Source of the DNA: Pseudomonadota bacterium
GTDB lineage: Bacteria > Desulfobacterota > Binatia > Binatales > Binataceae
Direction: 5' to 3'
Assembly (NCBI GenBank): GCA_021324885.1
Contig: JAJPIF010000004.1
Span: forward strand, 1-64,000
DNA length: 64,000 bases
The translations under genes and the position numbers were made by a program. The notes beneath the pieces are model-generated. The model did no database searches. It saw only the letters and a list, made by a program, of their open reading frames with translations, and was not told where the DNA came from. The stretch's first letter is position 1. Each line of letters starts with the position of its first letter. This document shows, in pieces, positions 1-7,154 of this stretch.

Positions 1-93
1 AGAAGGGCGGCCGGGGAAAGCTGGCGCTGGGTTTTCAAGCCCAAGCCATATGCGCCCTGGCCTGCGGCAAGCGGGCGCGAAAGGAGCAATGCG

Positions 94-303
94 ATGCGTC
101 GTTACAAATGCGATCCGCGCTGGATCAACGCCAGGTTCAAGGGCGAGTGCGCGCGCTGCAGGCGCGCGATTCGCACCGGCGAGCGCGCCTTTTACTACCC
201 GGAAGATCGTTCGCTCTACTGCGCGGCCGAGGAGTGCGGCGAGGCGGCGAGCCGGGAGTTTTCGGCGCGGGCGTTCGACGAAGACAACAATACTTCGATG
301 TAG
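94..303 (+). CDS. Small putative zinc-binding protein
   Basis: A 69-residue protein with a CxxC pair (CARC, about residues 20-23) and a second pair in the sequence YCAAEEC (about 45-51), which suggests one structural zinc site. The rest is basic and aromatic, ending in an acidic tail. A good ribosome binding site (AAGGAG, 81-86) supports the ATG at 94, although the same frame is open upstream to the window edge, so a longer protein is not excluded. It is the first of a tight rightward series leading to ssb and the integrase. I recognise the type as one found in phage-like gene sets, but its function is unknown to me. Confidence 0.6.
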   Translation: MRRYKCDPRWINARFKGECARCRRAIRTGERAFYYPEDRSLYCAAEECGEAASREFSARAFDEDNNTSM

Positions 304-316
304 GGAGTCAAGGACG

Positions 317-508
317 ATGTTGTATCAGGGCGATTGCGGCCGCTGCGGCCGGAAAGTAAGGACCGACGAAAATTATCTCAAGGCCCACCTGTGGGCGAGC
401 ACCGCCGTGTTCCACTGGTCATGTTTTACAACGCTGATGAAGGAGCACGGCGAGCAGGCGGCCGAAGACGCCGCGTGGAAGGCGAGCAGGGTTACGCGGG
501 AACAATAA
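317..508 (+). CDS. Small putative zinc-binding protein
   Basis: A 63-residue protein starting at an ATG 13 nt after the previous stop. It has a CGRCG pair near the N-terminus (about residues 7-10) and an HWSC sequence (about 38-41), so a CxxC/HxxC zinc site is plausible. The reading frame is open far upstream, but the preceding in-frame sequence overlaps the zinc protein at 94-303 in another frame and looks like arginine-rich shadow translation, so the internal ATG at 317 is preferred. It lies 60 nt upstream of ssb. Function unknown. Confidence 0.5.
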   Translation: MLYQGDCGRCGRKVRTDENYLKAHLWASTAVFHWSCFTTLMKEHGEQAAEDAAWKASRVTREQ

Positions 509-568
509 ACCAAAGCTCCGTGTCGGGGCCGCTACCCCCGGCACGGAGCGCAACAGGAGGTAAAAGTC

Positions 569-976
569 ATGTCGCTCAACAAAGTTATGGTCATCGGGCA
601 TCTCGGGCAAGACCCGGAAATCCGCTACACCCCCGCCGGCATGCCGGTCGTGAACTTCTCGGTCGCGACCGACGAGGCCTACCTCGACAAGGACGGCAAG
701 CGTCAGCAACGCGCGGAATGGCACAGGGTGGTCGTCGCGGGCAAGCTCGCGCTGGTCTGCCGCGAGTATCTCAAGCGCGGCCGGGAGGTGTTCGTCGAAG
801 GGCGGCTCAGAACCCGCGCATGGGAGAGCAACGGCGCGACCAACCGGCGCACCGAGATTGTCGCCAGCCGCGTGCAGTTCCTCGGCGCCCCGCCGGCCGA
901 CGCCAAGGTGGACGAACCTTCGGCCGAGGCGAGCGTTGAAAGCGGGGTGGTCGCCGCAACGGATATTCCGTTTTGA
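569..976 (+). CDS. ssb: Single-stranded DNA-binding protein, element-borne
   Basis: A 135-residue SSB with an N-terminal OB fold (residues 1 to about 111) starting SLNKVMVIGHLGQDPEIRYT, a short linker, and the conserved C-terminal tip (DIPF, last four residues) that in this family recruits replication and repair enzymes. The linker is much shorter than in typical chromosomal SSBs of about 170 residues, in keeping with a phage or plasmid copy. It is preceded by AGGAGG at 555-560. Position between the zinc proteins and the excisionase/integrase pair suggests it serves replication or recombination of the mobile element rather than being the cell's main SSB. Confidence 0.92.
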   Translation: MSLNKVMVIGHLGQDPEIRYTPAGMPVVNFSVATDEAYLDKDGKRQQRAEWHRVVVAGKLALVCREYLKRGREVFVEGRLRTRAWESNGATNRRTEIVASRVQFLGAPPADAKVDEPSAEASVESGVVAATDIPF

Positions 977-1041
977 CGTTAATGTCGAGTTAACCCGTTT
1001 GCGACGAGCGGAGACCAAACACTCGGAAACTGGTGAGAATC

Positions 1042-1254
1042 ATGGAACACGACAGCAGGTCTAATTCTACTCAGAAACTGGGTTGGACACTGGAGGAACT
1101 CGCTCTGAGTTTGAGCGTTTCGGTTCCTTTTCTGAGACTCGAAATTAAGCGTGGTCGGCTTCGCGCTGCGCGCCTTGGTCGGAGGGTGGTTCTCCTTGAT
1201 TCTGAGGTCCGGCGATATTTGGCGGAAGCAGCCGACCGCGGCGCTCGTGCATAA
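1042..1254 (+). CDS. Excisionase-like helix-turn-helix protein
   Basis: A 70-residue protein with the excisionase-family winged helix (HTH_17 type): a helix-turn-helix in GWTLEELALSLSVSVPFLRL, a basic wing (KRGRLRAARLGRRVVLLDSE) and a final helix. Such proteins bend DNA at attachment sites and bias recombination towards excision, or act as small regulators. A GTG at 1033 is an alternative start adding three residues; the ATG is preferred because GGTGAG lies just upstream. The stop is 17 nt before the integrase start, the usual xis-int arrangement. The directionality role is inferred from position. Confidence 0.72.
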   Translation: MEHDSRSNSTQKLGWTLEELALSLSVSVPFLRLEIKRGRLRAARLGRRVVLLDSEVRRYLAEAADRGARA

Positions 1255-1271
1255 GTTGCAGGAGAAGCGTC

Positions 1272-2714
1272 ATGAGCGTTTACAAGCGCGGCGGTGTCTA
1301 TTGGTACAAGTTTCTGTTTCAGGGACAATTAATCCGAGAATCAGCCAAAACGACTTCCAAGACGATCGCACGTGAAGCTGAACGTGCTCGCAGGCGTGAG
1401 CTTGAGCTGGGCTTCAATCGCATATCGAGGCGTGAGCGGCTTCCGCTCTTCGAGATTGCCGCGAAGGAATGGCTGGCGTCGAAGGGCGCTTTGAGCCCCC
1501 TTGGAAGGGTCTACTACGAGCAGTACTCGCGGAAGCTTGTTGGCGAGTTCGGCGGCAGGCTGGTCTCCTCGATTACACTAAACGATATTGCGGCTCTGCA
1601 GCAGAAGCGTCTTGCGGAGGGACTTTCAGCTCGAACGGTCAACTGCGAGATCGCTACCTTACGGCAGATCCTAAAGCATTACGGATGTTGGGTTGCGCTT
1701 GCGGGAAGAGTTCGGTTCCTGAGGGAAAACGCAAAAACAGGAAAGGCTATTTCAATCGAAGAGGAAGACAGGCTTCTCGTGGCGATAAAGGAAAGCCCTT
1801 CACCTGCGCTCTATCCGTTGTTCGTGCTGTCGTTGGATGCCGGGCTCAGGCCGTCGGAAAGCCGCGCGCTGCGGCGATCTGATCTTGCCTTACGGTGGGT
1901 TGATGGCGCTATCGCGGAAGGTGAAGTGATAGTTGCGCGGTCGAAAACGGATGGCGGAACAGGGCGCGTCGTGCCACTTACAAGCCGCGTGTGTCGCGCC
2001 CTGACGTTCTGGCTGTTGCAGTTTCCGGATGCGGGCCCGGACAGCTATGTTTTTCCCTTTCATAGGGTCGGCTTTGCCGGAAACGCTAGAAGACCAATTA
2101 TTTGGGACGTGAATCTCAACCGTCCGATGGGGCAATGGAGCTACAACCGGGCCTTCGAGACGGCGAAGCGAAAGAGCGGGGTCGAATGCCGTTTCTATGA
2201 TGCCCGTCATACGTTTGTGACTAGGCTCGCTGAAAACCCTGCAGTTTCTGTGGAAACCATTCGTCAACTGGCGGGCCACGTGGGCGAGAAGATGCTAGCC
2301 CGTTACGCTCACATCCGTGTTCAAGCCCGCCGAGACGCTATCGCCACTCTTGAACGGAAGGCGGAGTCGCAGGAGCTTTCTCTGAATTCCGAGTGGCGGG
2401 CACAAAATTGGGCACAGTCGGGCTCAGAGCGTCAGGAAAGACGGGGCGAAAGCACGACAAAGTCCTTGAAAACAATGGATTTCAGGTTGGTCGGGGCGGC
2501 CGGATTTGAACCGGCGACCACACGCACCCCAAGCGTGTGCGCTACCAGGCTGCGCCACGCCCCGACCGGGGCAGGGATTCACGCCATCCGCAGTATACTG
2601 CCGGACGGGGCAAATTGCATCGCCCGCTACGCTTTCTTCTTCGGGGCCACCCGCGGCCGCCATTGCCAGTACGAGCGCAGGTCGACGGCGAAGGTCCAGG
2701 CGTTGCGCGGCTGA
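1272..2714 (+). CDS. Tyrosine site-specific integrase, frame running through tRNA-Pro
   Basis: Tyrosine recombinase with an N-terminal arm-binding region, a SAM-like core-binding domain (about residues 55-145) and the catalytic domain (about 160-360). Visible active-site residues are R193 (GLRPSE), K225 in the beta-hairpin, R312 and H313 in YDARHTF, H336 in LAGH and nucleophile Y345 in ARYAHI. The first box-II histidine is replaced by tyrosine (YDAR for HDLR), which I believe also occurs in other integrases. The domain is complete by about residue 360, but no stop occurs before the tRNA: residues from about 406 on are antisense tRNA-Pro and host DNA, giving 480 residues in total. The GGAG ribosome site at 1261-1264 supports the ATG. 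The natural C-terminus in the excised circle would differ. Confidence 0.88.
   Translation: MSVYKRGGVYWYKFLFQGQLIRESAKTTSKTIAREAERARRRELELGFNRISRRERLPLFEIAAKEWLASKGALSPLGRVYYEQYSRKLVGEFGGRLVSSITLNDIAALQQKRLAEGLSARTVNCEIATLRQILKHYGCWVALAGRVRFLRENAKTGKAISIEEEDRLLVAIKESPSPALYPLFVLSLDAGLRPSESRALRRSDLALRWVDGAIAEGEVIVARSKTDGGTGRVVPLTSRVCRALTFWLLQFPDAGPDSYVFPFHRVGFAGNARRPIIWDVNLNRPMGQWSYNRAFETAKRKSGVECRFYDARHTFVTRLAENPAVSVETIRQLAGHVGEKMLARYAHIRVQARRDAIATLERKAESQELSLNSEWRAQNWAQSGSERQERRGESTTKSLKTMDFRLVGAAGFEPATTRTPSVCATRLRHAPTGAGIHAIRSILPDGANCIARYAFFFGATRGRHCQYERRSTAKVQALRG
2488..2512. other. Inferred attachment site at tRNA-Pro 3' end
   Basis: The element-side boundary coincides with the CCA end of the tRNA-Pro gene, and the integrase gene lies immediately beyond it. 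Recombination at tRNA genes usually uses the T-arm and acceptor 3' half, which here is the plus-strand sequence rising from 2488. The right-hand limit is a guess. It would be fixed by finding the direct repeat at the element's other end, which lies left of the window. Confidence 0.45.
2488..2564 (-). tRNA. tRNA-Pro(GGG)
   Basis: A 77-nt cloverleaf on the minus strand. The acceptor stem pairs CGGGGCG (5' end at 2564) with CGCCCCG, the discriminator is A and CCA is encoded (2488-2490). The anticodon stem CACGC/GCGTG encloses loop TTGGGGT, giving anticodon GGG, and the T-loop is TTCAAAT. A palindromic AGTATACT about 30 nt upstream contains a TATACT that could be its -10 element, without a clear -35. 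The gene is intact, so the integrated element has restored the tRNA 3' end. The integrase frame crosses it in antisense. Confidence 0.95.
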
Positions 2715-3370
2715 CCTATCAGATGGATCAGTTCGTTGCAGATCGATTCGGTGGCGACGAAGTGATCCGGATCAGAATCCGCCGACGCTTCGGTGACCCG
2801 CTCCAAGGCCACCGCGCCGTCCACGTCGAGCGCGGCGGCGTGGACACCGCGATGCATAAACTCGTAGGCAACGGATTCGGCAATCGCGCGCTGCGCCAGC
2901 TTGGAGGCGTTGTAGGCCGCGTACTGCAGCGGCCCGCTGCGGCTTTCCGATCCGAGCACGAAAATGATCGTTCCGCCGCCCCGCTCCGCCATCCGGCCCA
3001 CCACCGCCTGGGTGCAGTAAAACGGCCCATAGGTGTTGACCTTCAACTGGAAATCGAAGTCCTCATCGGTGATCTCCAAAAACGGCTTGCGCAGGTACGC
3101 GCCGGCGTTGTTGATCAGCACCGAAATCGGACCAAGCTCGCGCTCCACCGCCTCGACTGCGGCCAGCACCTGCTCGCGCTTGCCCACGTCGGTCGGGGTG
3201 ACCAGGGCCTTGCCGCCCTGTTTGCGGATCAACTCGGCGGTTTCTTCAAGCTGCGATTTGGTGCGCGCGATCAGTCCGACCGCGTAACCTTCGCGGGCCA
3301 TGCGCTGCGCGATCTCGCGCCCGATTCCGCGTCCCGCGCCTGTAACCAATGCGACCTTGGATTCCAGCAT
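2627..3370 (-). CDS. Short-chain dehydrogenase/reductase (SDR)
   Basis: A 247-residue classical SDR that reduces or oxidises an unknown alcohol or carbonyl with NAD(P). Motifs in order: the nucleotide-binding glycine motif TGAGRGIG near the N-terminus, NNAGAY near residue 90, the catalytic serine before SGPLQYAAYNASK, and the YxxxK dyad in YNASK. The start at MLESKVALVTG is chosen because it places the glycine motif at its usual distance. A longer frame upstream has no family similarity. The substrate cannot be read from the sequence. Its 3' end overlaps the read-through tail of the integrase frame on the opposite strand. Confidence 0.88.
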   Translation of the reverse strand: MLESKVALVTGAGRGIGREIAQRMAREGYAVGLIARTKSQLEETAELIRKQGGKALVTPTDVGKREQVLAAVEAVERELGPISVLINNAGAYLRKPFLEITDEDFDFQLKVNTYGPFYCTQAVVGRMAERGGGTIIFVLGSESRSGPLQYAAYNASKLAQRAIAESVAYEFMHRGVHAAALDVDGAVALERVTEASADSDPDHFVATESICNELIHLIGQPRNAWTFAVDLRSYWQWRPRVAPKKKA

Positions 3371-3567
3371 AGCCCCCGATCCTAGCCTTCGTCGCACGGC
3401 GAGAAAACGCCTGCGCAACACTCGCCATGTGCCGGCAGGCACGGTCGTCCGCGCTGCCAATCGACGCGCGGTTGAAAACGGGCGCCGATTGCGGTTGCAT
3501 CATTGGCAGGGCCGATGCTTTAAAACACGCAGGAAGCGGGGCCGATTTGGTCTCATCCATATAGACA

Positions 3568-4341
3568 ATGCTGATCACGGTTGACGTCGGAAACACCAAC
3601 ACGGTTATCGGAGTCTACGATGGCAAAACACTGAGCCATCATTGGCGCCTGTCCACCGATCAGGAACGCACCAGCGACGAGTACGGCGCGCTGCTCAACA
3701 CACTATGGGCGGGAGCGGGGATGATTTCTCCACCGCATCCCGACGGCGTCGTGGTGGCGTGCGTGGTACCGCCGCTTAACCAGGTGATCGAGGATCTTTC
3801 GCGCCGCTATTTCCATTGCGAACCGTTGATGGTCGGGCCCGGCATCAAGACCGGGATGCCCATCCTTTATGAAAATCCCAAGGAAGTCGGCGCCGACCGT
3901 ATCGTCAATGCCGTAGCCGCCTACGATCGCTACCAGGAAGCCTGCATCGTGGTCGATTTCGGCACCGCGACCACGTTCGATTACGTTACCGCGCGCGGGG
4001 AATATGCCGGTGGCGCAATCGCTCCGGGAATCGCGATTTCGATGAACGCGCTGGTCGAGCATGCCGCCAAGCTTTACCGGGTCGAATTGGTCAAGCCGCG
4101 CGAAGCGGTGGGCCGCACCACGATCGGCGCCATCCAATCCGGCCTGGTTTTCGGCTATACCGCGCTGGTTGACGGCCTGGTCATGCGGATCCAGCAGGAA
4201 CGGGGGGAGCAGGCGCGGGTGATCGGCACCGGCGGGCAGGCCAGCCTGATCGCGCAGCTATCGGACACCATCGAAGATGTCGAGGAATTCCTGACGCTCC
4301 AGGGTCTGCGGCTCATTTTCGAGCGCAACCGCAGGAGCTGA
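3568..4341 (+). CDS. coaX: Type III pantothenate kinase
   Basis: A 257-residue CoaX, which phosphorylates pantothenate in the first committed step of coenzyme A synthesis. The ASKHA-fold motifs are present: DVGNTNTVIGVYDG at the N-terminus (D6), GADRIVNAVAAY at about 108-119, DFGTATTFDYV at about 130-140 and GGAIAPGI at about 148-155. Length is typical. Type III kinases need a monovalent cation and are not feedback-inhibited by CoA, which suggests control at the level of precursor supply. The stop is followed directly by a GTG of the next gene, so translation of the two may be coupled. panB, panC and panD lie 2-4 kb downstream on the same strand. Confidence 0.95.
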   Translation: MLITVDVGNTNTVIGVYDGKTLSHHWRLSTDQERTSDEYGALLNTLWAGAGMISPPHPDGVVVACVVPPLNQVIEDLSRRYFHCEPLMVGPGIKTGMPILYENPKEVGADRIVNAVAAYDRYQEACIVVDFGTATTFDYVTARGEYAGGAIAPGIAISMNALVEHAAKLYRVELVKPREAVGRTTIGAIQSGLVFGYTALVDGLVMRIQQERGEQARVIGTGGQASLIAQLSDTIEDVEEFLTLQGLRLIFERNRRS

Positions 4342-4356
4342 GTGGGTGGGGCGCGA

Positions 4357-5235
4357 ATGGAAAAGCCAATCCGGGTGGTAAAGGATTCGATGATCGGGGT
4401 GAAGCTCCCCGATTATTCACGCCACAGCCCAATCGTGGCCTCGGTGCTGGGCAAAAATCCGGGACCGTTCACCGGCCCCGGCACCAACACCTACCTGGTC
4501 GGACGCGGCCGCCGGCCGCTGATTCTTGACACTGGCGCCGGCGTCAGCGTCTATCCCGACCTGCTGGCGCGCGGTCTTGAGGAGATGTGCGACAGCCGGC
4601 AGTTGGACAAAATCGTGGTGACGCACGCCCATGGCGATCATCTGGGGGGCGTCAGGCAGATTCGCCCGCGCTTCGGCGCGGATTTGAAAATCCTGAAAAT
4701 GCCGTGGCCCGGCCACGATGAGATCGCCGGAGCGCCCATAACCGCAATTCACGACGGCGAGCTGGTCAGCGCTGACGGCGCCGATCTGCGCGCGGTGTTT
4801 ACTCCGGGGCACGCTCCCGATCATTTGTGCTACTACCTGGAACAGGAAAGAGCTATCTTTACCGGTGACGTCATTCTGGGAGCGGGAACGACGGTGATCC
4901 CGGACGATAGCGGCGATCTCGGGCAATATATGGCTTCGCTCAGACGTCTGCTGGAACTCGACCCGGATTTGATTTACCCTGCGCACGGTCCGGTGATCCG
5001 CAACGCCCGGGAGAAGATTCGCGAGTACATTGCGCATCGCCAACTGCGCGAGCAACAGGTGCTCGAAGCGCTGCGCCAAGGCCCGCAGCAGATAGTCGCG
5101 ATCGTCCGGCAGATTTATATCGACGTGCCTGAATTTCTGCATCAGGCGGCCGGCAGTTCCGTCCGCTCGCATTTGCGCAAACTTCAAAAGGAAGGTGCGG
5201 TGGTTGAGGAGGACAATTACTGGAGGCTGAACTGA
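4357..5235 (+). CDS. Metallo-beta-lactamase-fold hydrolase with winged-helix tail
   Basis: About 292 residues. The metallo-beta-lactamase signature THAHGDHLGG (H90, H92, D94, H95) and later ligands in TPGHAPDHL and FTGDVILG define a binuclear metal site. The C-terminal 60 or so residues form a small helical, winged-helix-like segment, as in the LACTB2-like subgroup that includes nucleases and thioesterase-like hydrolases. ATG at 4357 is preferred with GGTGGGG upstream; a GTG at 4342 directly after coaX would add five residues. The substrate is unknown, and a link to CoA metabolism is suggested only by position. Confidence 0.82.
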   Translation: MEKPIRVVKDSMIGVKLPDYSRHSPIVASVLGKNPGPFTGPGTNTYLVGRGRRPLILDTGAGVSVYPDLLARGLEEMCDSRQLDKIVVTHAHGDHLGGVRQIRPRFGADLKILKMPWPGHDEIAGAPITAIHDGELVSADGADLRAVFTPGHAPDHLCYYLEQERAIFTGDVILGAGTTVIPDDSGDLGQYMASLRRLLELDPDLIYPAHGPVIRNAREKIREYIAHRQLREQQVLEALRQGPQQIVAIVRQIYIDVPEFLHQAAGSSVRSHLRKLQKEGAVVEEDNYWRLN

Positions 5236-5250
5236 ACGTCAGCACCGACG

Positions 5251-6069
5251 ATGCGCAAGCGAAGTTTGATTTTCCTGGCGGCAGTGACCGGGGCGGTGCT
5301 GAGCGCCCCTGCGTATGGTCGGGACGTTACGGGCCTGGGACGCCTGCGCGCCCCACTTGCAGCCGACCCCTCTTGCGTTGCACCCATCGAAATCGCCGCT
5401 GACAACACGCCCGATCCGGTGACTGCCGAAAGCCTGGGAAACGGGCTGCCTGCCACCAGTTCCACCACTGAAATCCCGCCCGCCAACAACCCGGACGATC
5501 CGGCTGATGCCTTGCCCGCGCCAGACCCCAACAGCGTCAATGATCCGGCTGCGAGCTCCGATCCGGGGGACCAGCAGCAGATCGAAACCGACCCCGACGC
5601 GGAACTGCCACCGCATGTCTACAGTCTTCAGGATTTCATCAGCCAGGGAGCTGACGAATCGCCGTTAGGGATGGAGTTGCGGGAGGACTGCACCCGGCTG
5701 AAGGACCATGAAAAGGTCTGCGGCCTGGCCGTGCTCGACTTGCGCCGCGGCAGTCCGGCTGCGAAGGCCGGAGTCAAGCGTTACACCGCGCTCACGCACG
5801 ACATCCTCGACGGCGCTTCGGTGGCCGCAGCCCTGGTTTTTCCGCCGGCTATCGTGGCGGTCGCCGTTATCGACCAAAGCGGTATCGGGGAAAGCTTCGA
5901 CCTCGTAATCGGGGTGGACGGCCGCCGCGTCAGGCATATTCTGGATTTCCAGGATTTGACCTCGAATGTAAGGCCGGGCGACACCGTCTATCTGACGATC
6001 GTGCGTGCGGGCAGACGCGTCCAGTTGCCGGTGCGGATTCCGGTGGATTCGACCTCATTTCGCAACTGA
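5251..6069 (+). CDS. Exported PDZ-like domain protein with hydrophobic insertion
   Basis: 272 residues with an N-terminal signal peptide (basic MRKR, then a hydrophobic stretch to about residue 22). A proline-, asparagine- and aspartate-rich low-complexity linker covers about 50-120. A PDZ-like domain follows: SPLGMEL at about 137, GSPAAKAGV at about 168-175, then FDLVIGVDGRRV at 216-227 and a final strand LTIVRAGRRVQLPV. Between the second and third elements lies an insertion of about 35-40 residues with a strongly hydrophobic run (about 190-207). Two cysteines (147, 157) could form a disulfide. No protease domain is present, so it is probably a periplasmic binding or scaffold protein. Function unknown. 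Confidence 0.7.
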   Translation: MRKRSLIFLAAVTGAVLSAPAYGRDVTGLGRLRAPLAADPSCVAPIEIAADNTPDPVTAESLGNGLPATSSTTEIPPANNPDDPADALPAPDPNSVNDPAASSDPGDQQQIETDPDAELPPHVYSLQDFISQGADESPLGMELREDCTRLKDHEKVCGLAVLDLRRGSPAAKAGVKRYTALTHDILDGASVAAALVFPPAIVAVAVIDQSGIGESFDLVIGVDGRRVRHILDFQDLTSNVRPGDTVYLTIVRAGRRVQLPVRIPVDSTSFRN

Positions 6070-6099
6070 CCCCTCTTTACATCGTGCTGCGCGCGTACT

Positions 6100-6317
6100 A
6101 AAAAAAATCGCCCTCCCGTTGAGGACCACAGTTCCGGCGAGGAGAGCAATAAAATTGAATGGTTCCCAGGACGGAACCGTCGAAAAATTCAGGCTGCCTG
6201 GATCCTGAAAGTCGGACCGGGACTCCGAGCGATGATTTGGCACGCGTGCGTTCGCGGGTTGTCGGTTGCGGCTGGCAACCTTTTTTTTCGGCAAAAAAAG
6301 ACCTCGGGGAAGCAGCA
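6100..6317 (+). promoter_or_regulatory. Structured panB leader, candidate attenuator or riboswitch
   Basis: About 250 nt separate the PDZ gene from panB. The leader contains a perfect 6-bp hairpin (GGTTCC 6161-6166 with GGAACC 6173-6178, loop CAGGAC), further pairing potential at CAGG/CCTG and CGGA/TCCG, and finally a Rho-independent terminator ending 29 nt before the panB start. This is the layout of a transcription attenuator. A structured RNA class called the pan motif is known upstream of panB, panC or panD in several phyla including Deltaproteobacteria. I cannot align its consensus by eye, so membership is inference. Confidence 0.5.
6264..6288 (+). terminator. Rho-independent terminator in the panB leader
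   Basis: Perfect stem GGTTGC (6264-6269) and GCAACC (6275-6280) with loop GGCTG, followed at once by eight T residues (6281-6288). It lies between the leader hairpins and the panB start. It could terminate the upstream coaX-MBL-PDZ transcript, act as a conditional attenuator for panB, or do both. Confidence 0.75.
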
Positions 6318-7154
6318 ATGGCTAGCGAAAAAGTTCGTGTTCCAGATCTGGCTCGGATGAAGGCGCGCAGACGCAAGATCGCGATGTTGACCGCCTACGA
6401 TTATTGCTTCGCGCGTCTGTTCGATCAGGCCGGAATTGACCTCCTGCTGGTAGGCGACAGCCTCGGGATGACCGTACAGGGCCGCGACACCACCTTGCCG
6501 GTCACCGTCGATGAAATGGTTTATCATCTGCGGATGGTGACCCGGGCCCGCACCCGCGCCCTGGTGATCGGCGACATGCCCTTCCTCTCCTACCAGGTCA
6601 GCGCCGAGGAGGCTTTGCGCAACGCCGGACGGTTGATGAAAGAAGGCGGCGCCGAGGCGGTCAAACTCGAGGGCGGCGTGATGGTCGCCGACACCGTCCG
6701 CCGCCTGGTCGATGTCGATATTCCCGTCATGGGCCATATCGGGCTGACACCGCAGTCGGTGCATCGGATGGGCGGTTACCGGGTCCAGGGCCGGACCGAA
6801 GGCAGGACTCCCGGATGCCGCGAGCGCCTGCTCGAGGACGCTGCCGCGCTCCAGCAAGCGGGGGCCTTTGCGATCGTGCTCGAAGGGATGCCGGCTGAAC
6901 TGGCCGGCGAGATCACCGAGCATTGCGCCGTACCCACCATCGGAATCGGCGCCGGACCCCAATGCGACGGACAGGTGCTGGTTATGCATGACATGCTGGG
7001 CCTGACGCAATCGCACAAGCCACGGTTCGTCAAGTCCTTCGCTGCACTTGCGGAAGCCGTTACTTCCGCCGCCGCCGCCTATGCCCGCGAGGTTCGCGAG
7101 GGGGTCTTCCCGGCACCTGAACATTGTTACCTGCGCAAGGAGCTGCCGTCGTGA
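6318..7154 (+). CDS. panB: 3-methyl-2-oxobutanoate hydroxymethyltransferase
   Basis: 278-residue ketopantoate hydroxymethyltransferase, first step of pantothenate synthesis, moving a hydroxymethyl group from methylene-tetrahydrofolate to 2-ketoisovalerate. Motifs include MLTAYDYCFARLFDQAGID, VGDSLGMTVQG (metal-binding aspartate), KLEGG, GHIGLTPQSVH and the conserved TIGIGAGPQCDGQVLV block. The ATG at 6318 fits the family N-terminus (MASEKVRVPDL); the frame extends upstream through the leader terminator without family similarity. The stop overlaps the panC start (GTGA), which indicates translational coupling. Confidence 0.97.
   Translation: MASEKVRVPDLARMKARRRKIAMLTAYDYCFARLFDQAGIDLLLVGDSLGMTVQGRDTTLPVTVDEMVYHLRMVTRARTRALVIGDMPFLSYQVSAEEALRNAGRLMKEGGAEAVKLEGGVMVADTVRRLVDVDIPVMGHIGLTPQSVHRMGGYRVQGRTEGRTPGCRERLLEDAAALQQAGAFAIVLEGMPAELAGEITEHCAVPTIGIGAGPQCDGQVLVMHDMLGLTQSHKPRFVKSFAALAEAVTSAAAAYAREVREGVFPAPEHCYLRKELPS

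Larger units (their letters stand above)
1..2487 (+). mobile_element. Right end of an integrated element at tRNA-Pro (partial)
   Basis: Five same-strand genes (two small zinc-binding proteins, ssb, an excisionase-like HTH protein and a tyrosine integrase) end exactly against the 3' end of a tRNA-Pro gene. Integrases of phages and integrative elements usually sit next to the tRNA 3' end they target, so the element should extend left beyond the window. No second copy of the tRNA 3' end is visible within positions 1-2487, so the far attachment site is outside. Whether this is a phage, a satellite or an integrative conjugative element cannot be told from this end. Confidence 0.65.

Noticed and set aside
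2424-2663. Small minus-strand frame containing GVAQPGSAHAWGACGRRF
   Set aside because: This is translation of the tRNA-Pro gene; such peptides are common false calls.
6159-6317. N-terminal extension of panB
   Set aside because: In-frame with panB but crosses the leader hairpin and terminator and lacks PanB similarity.
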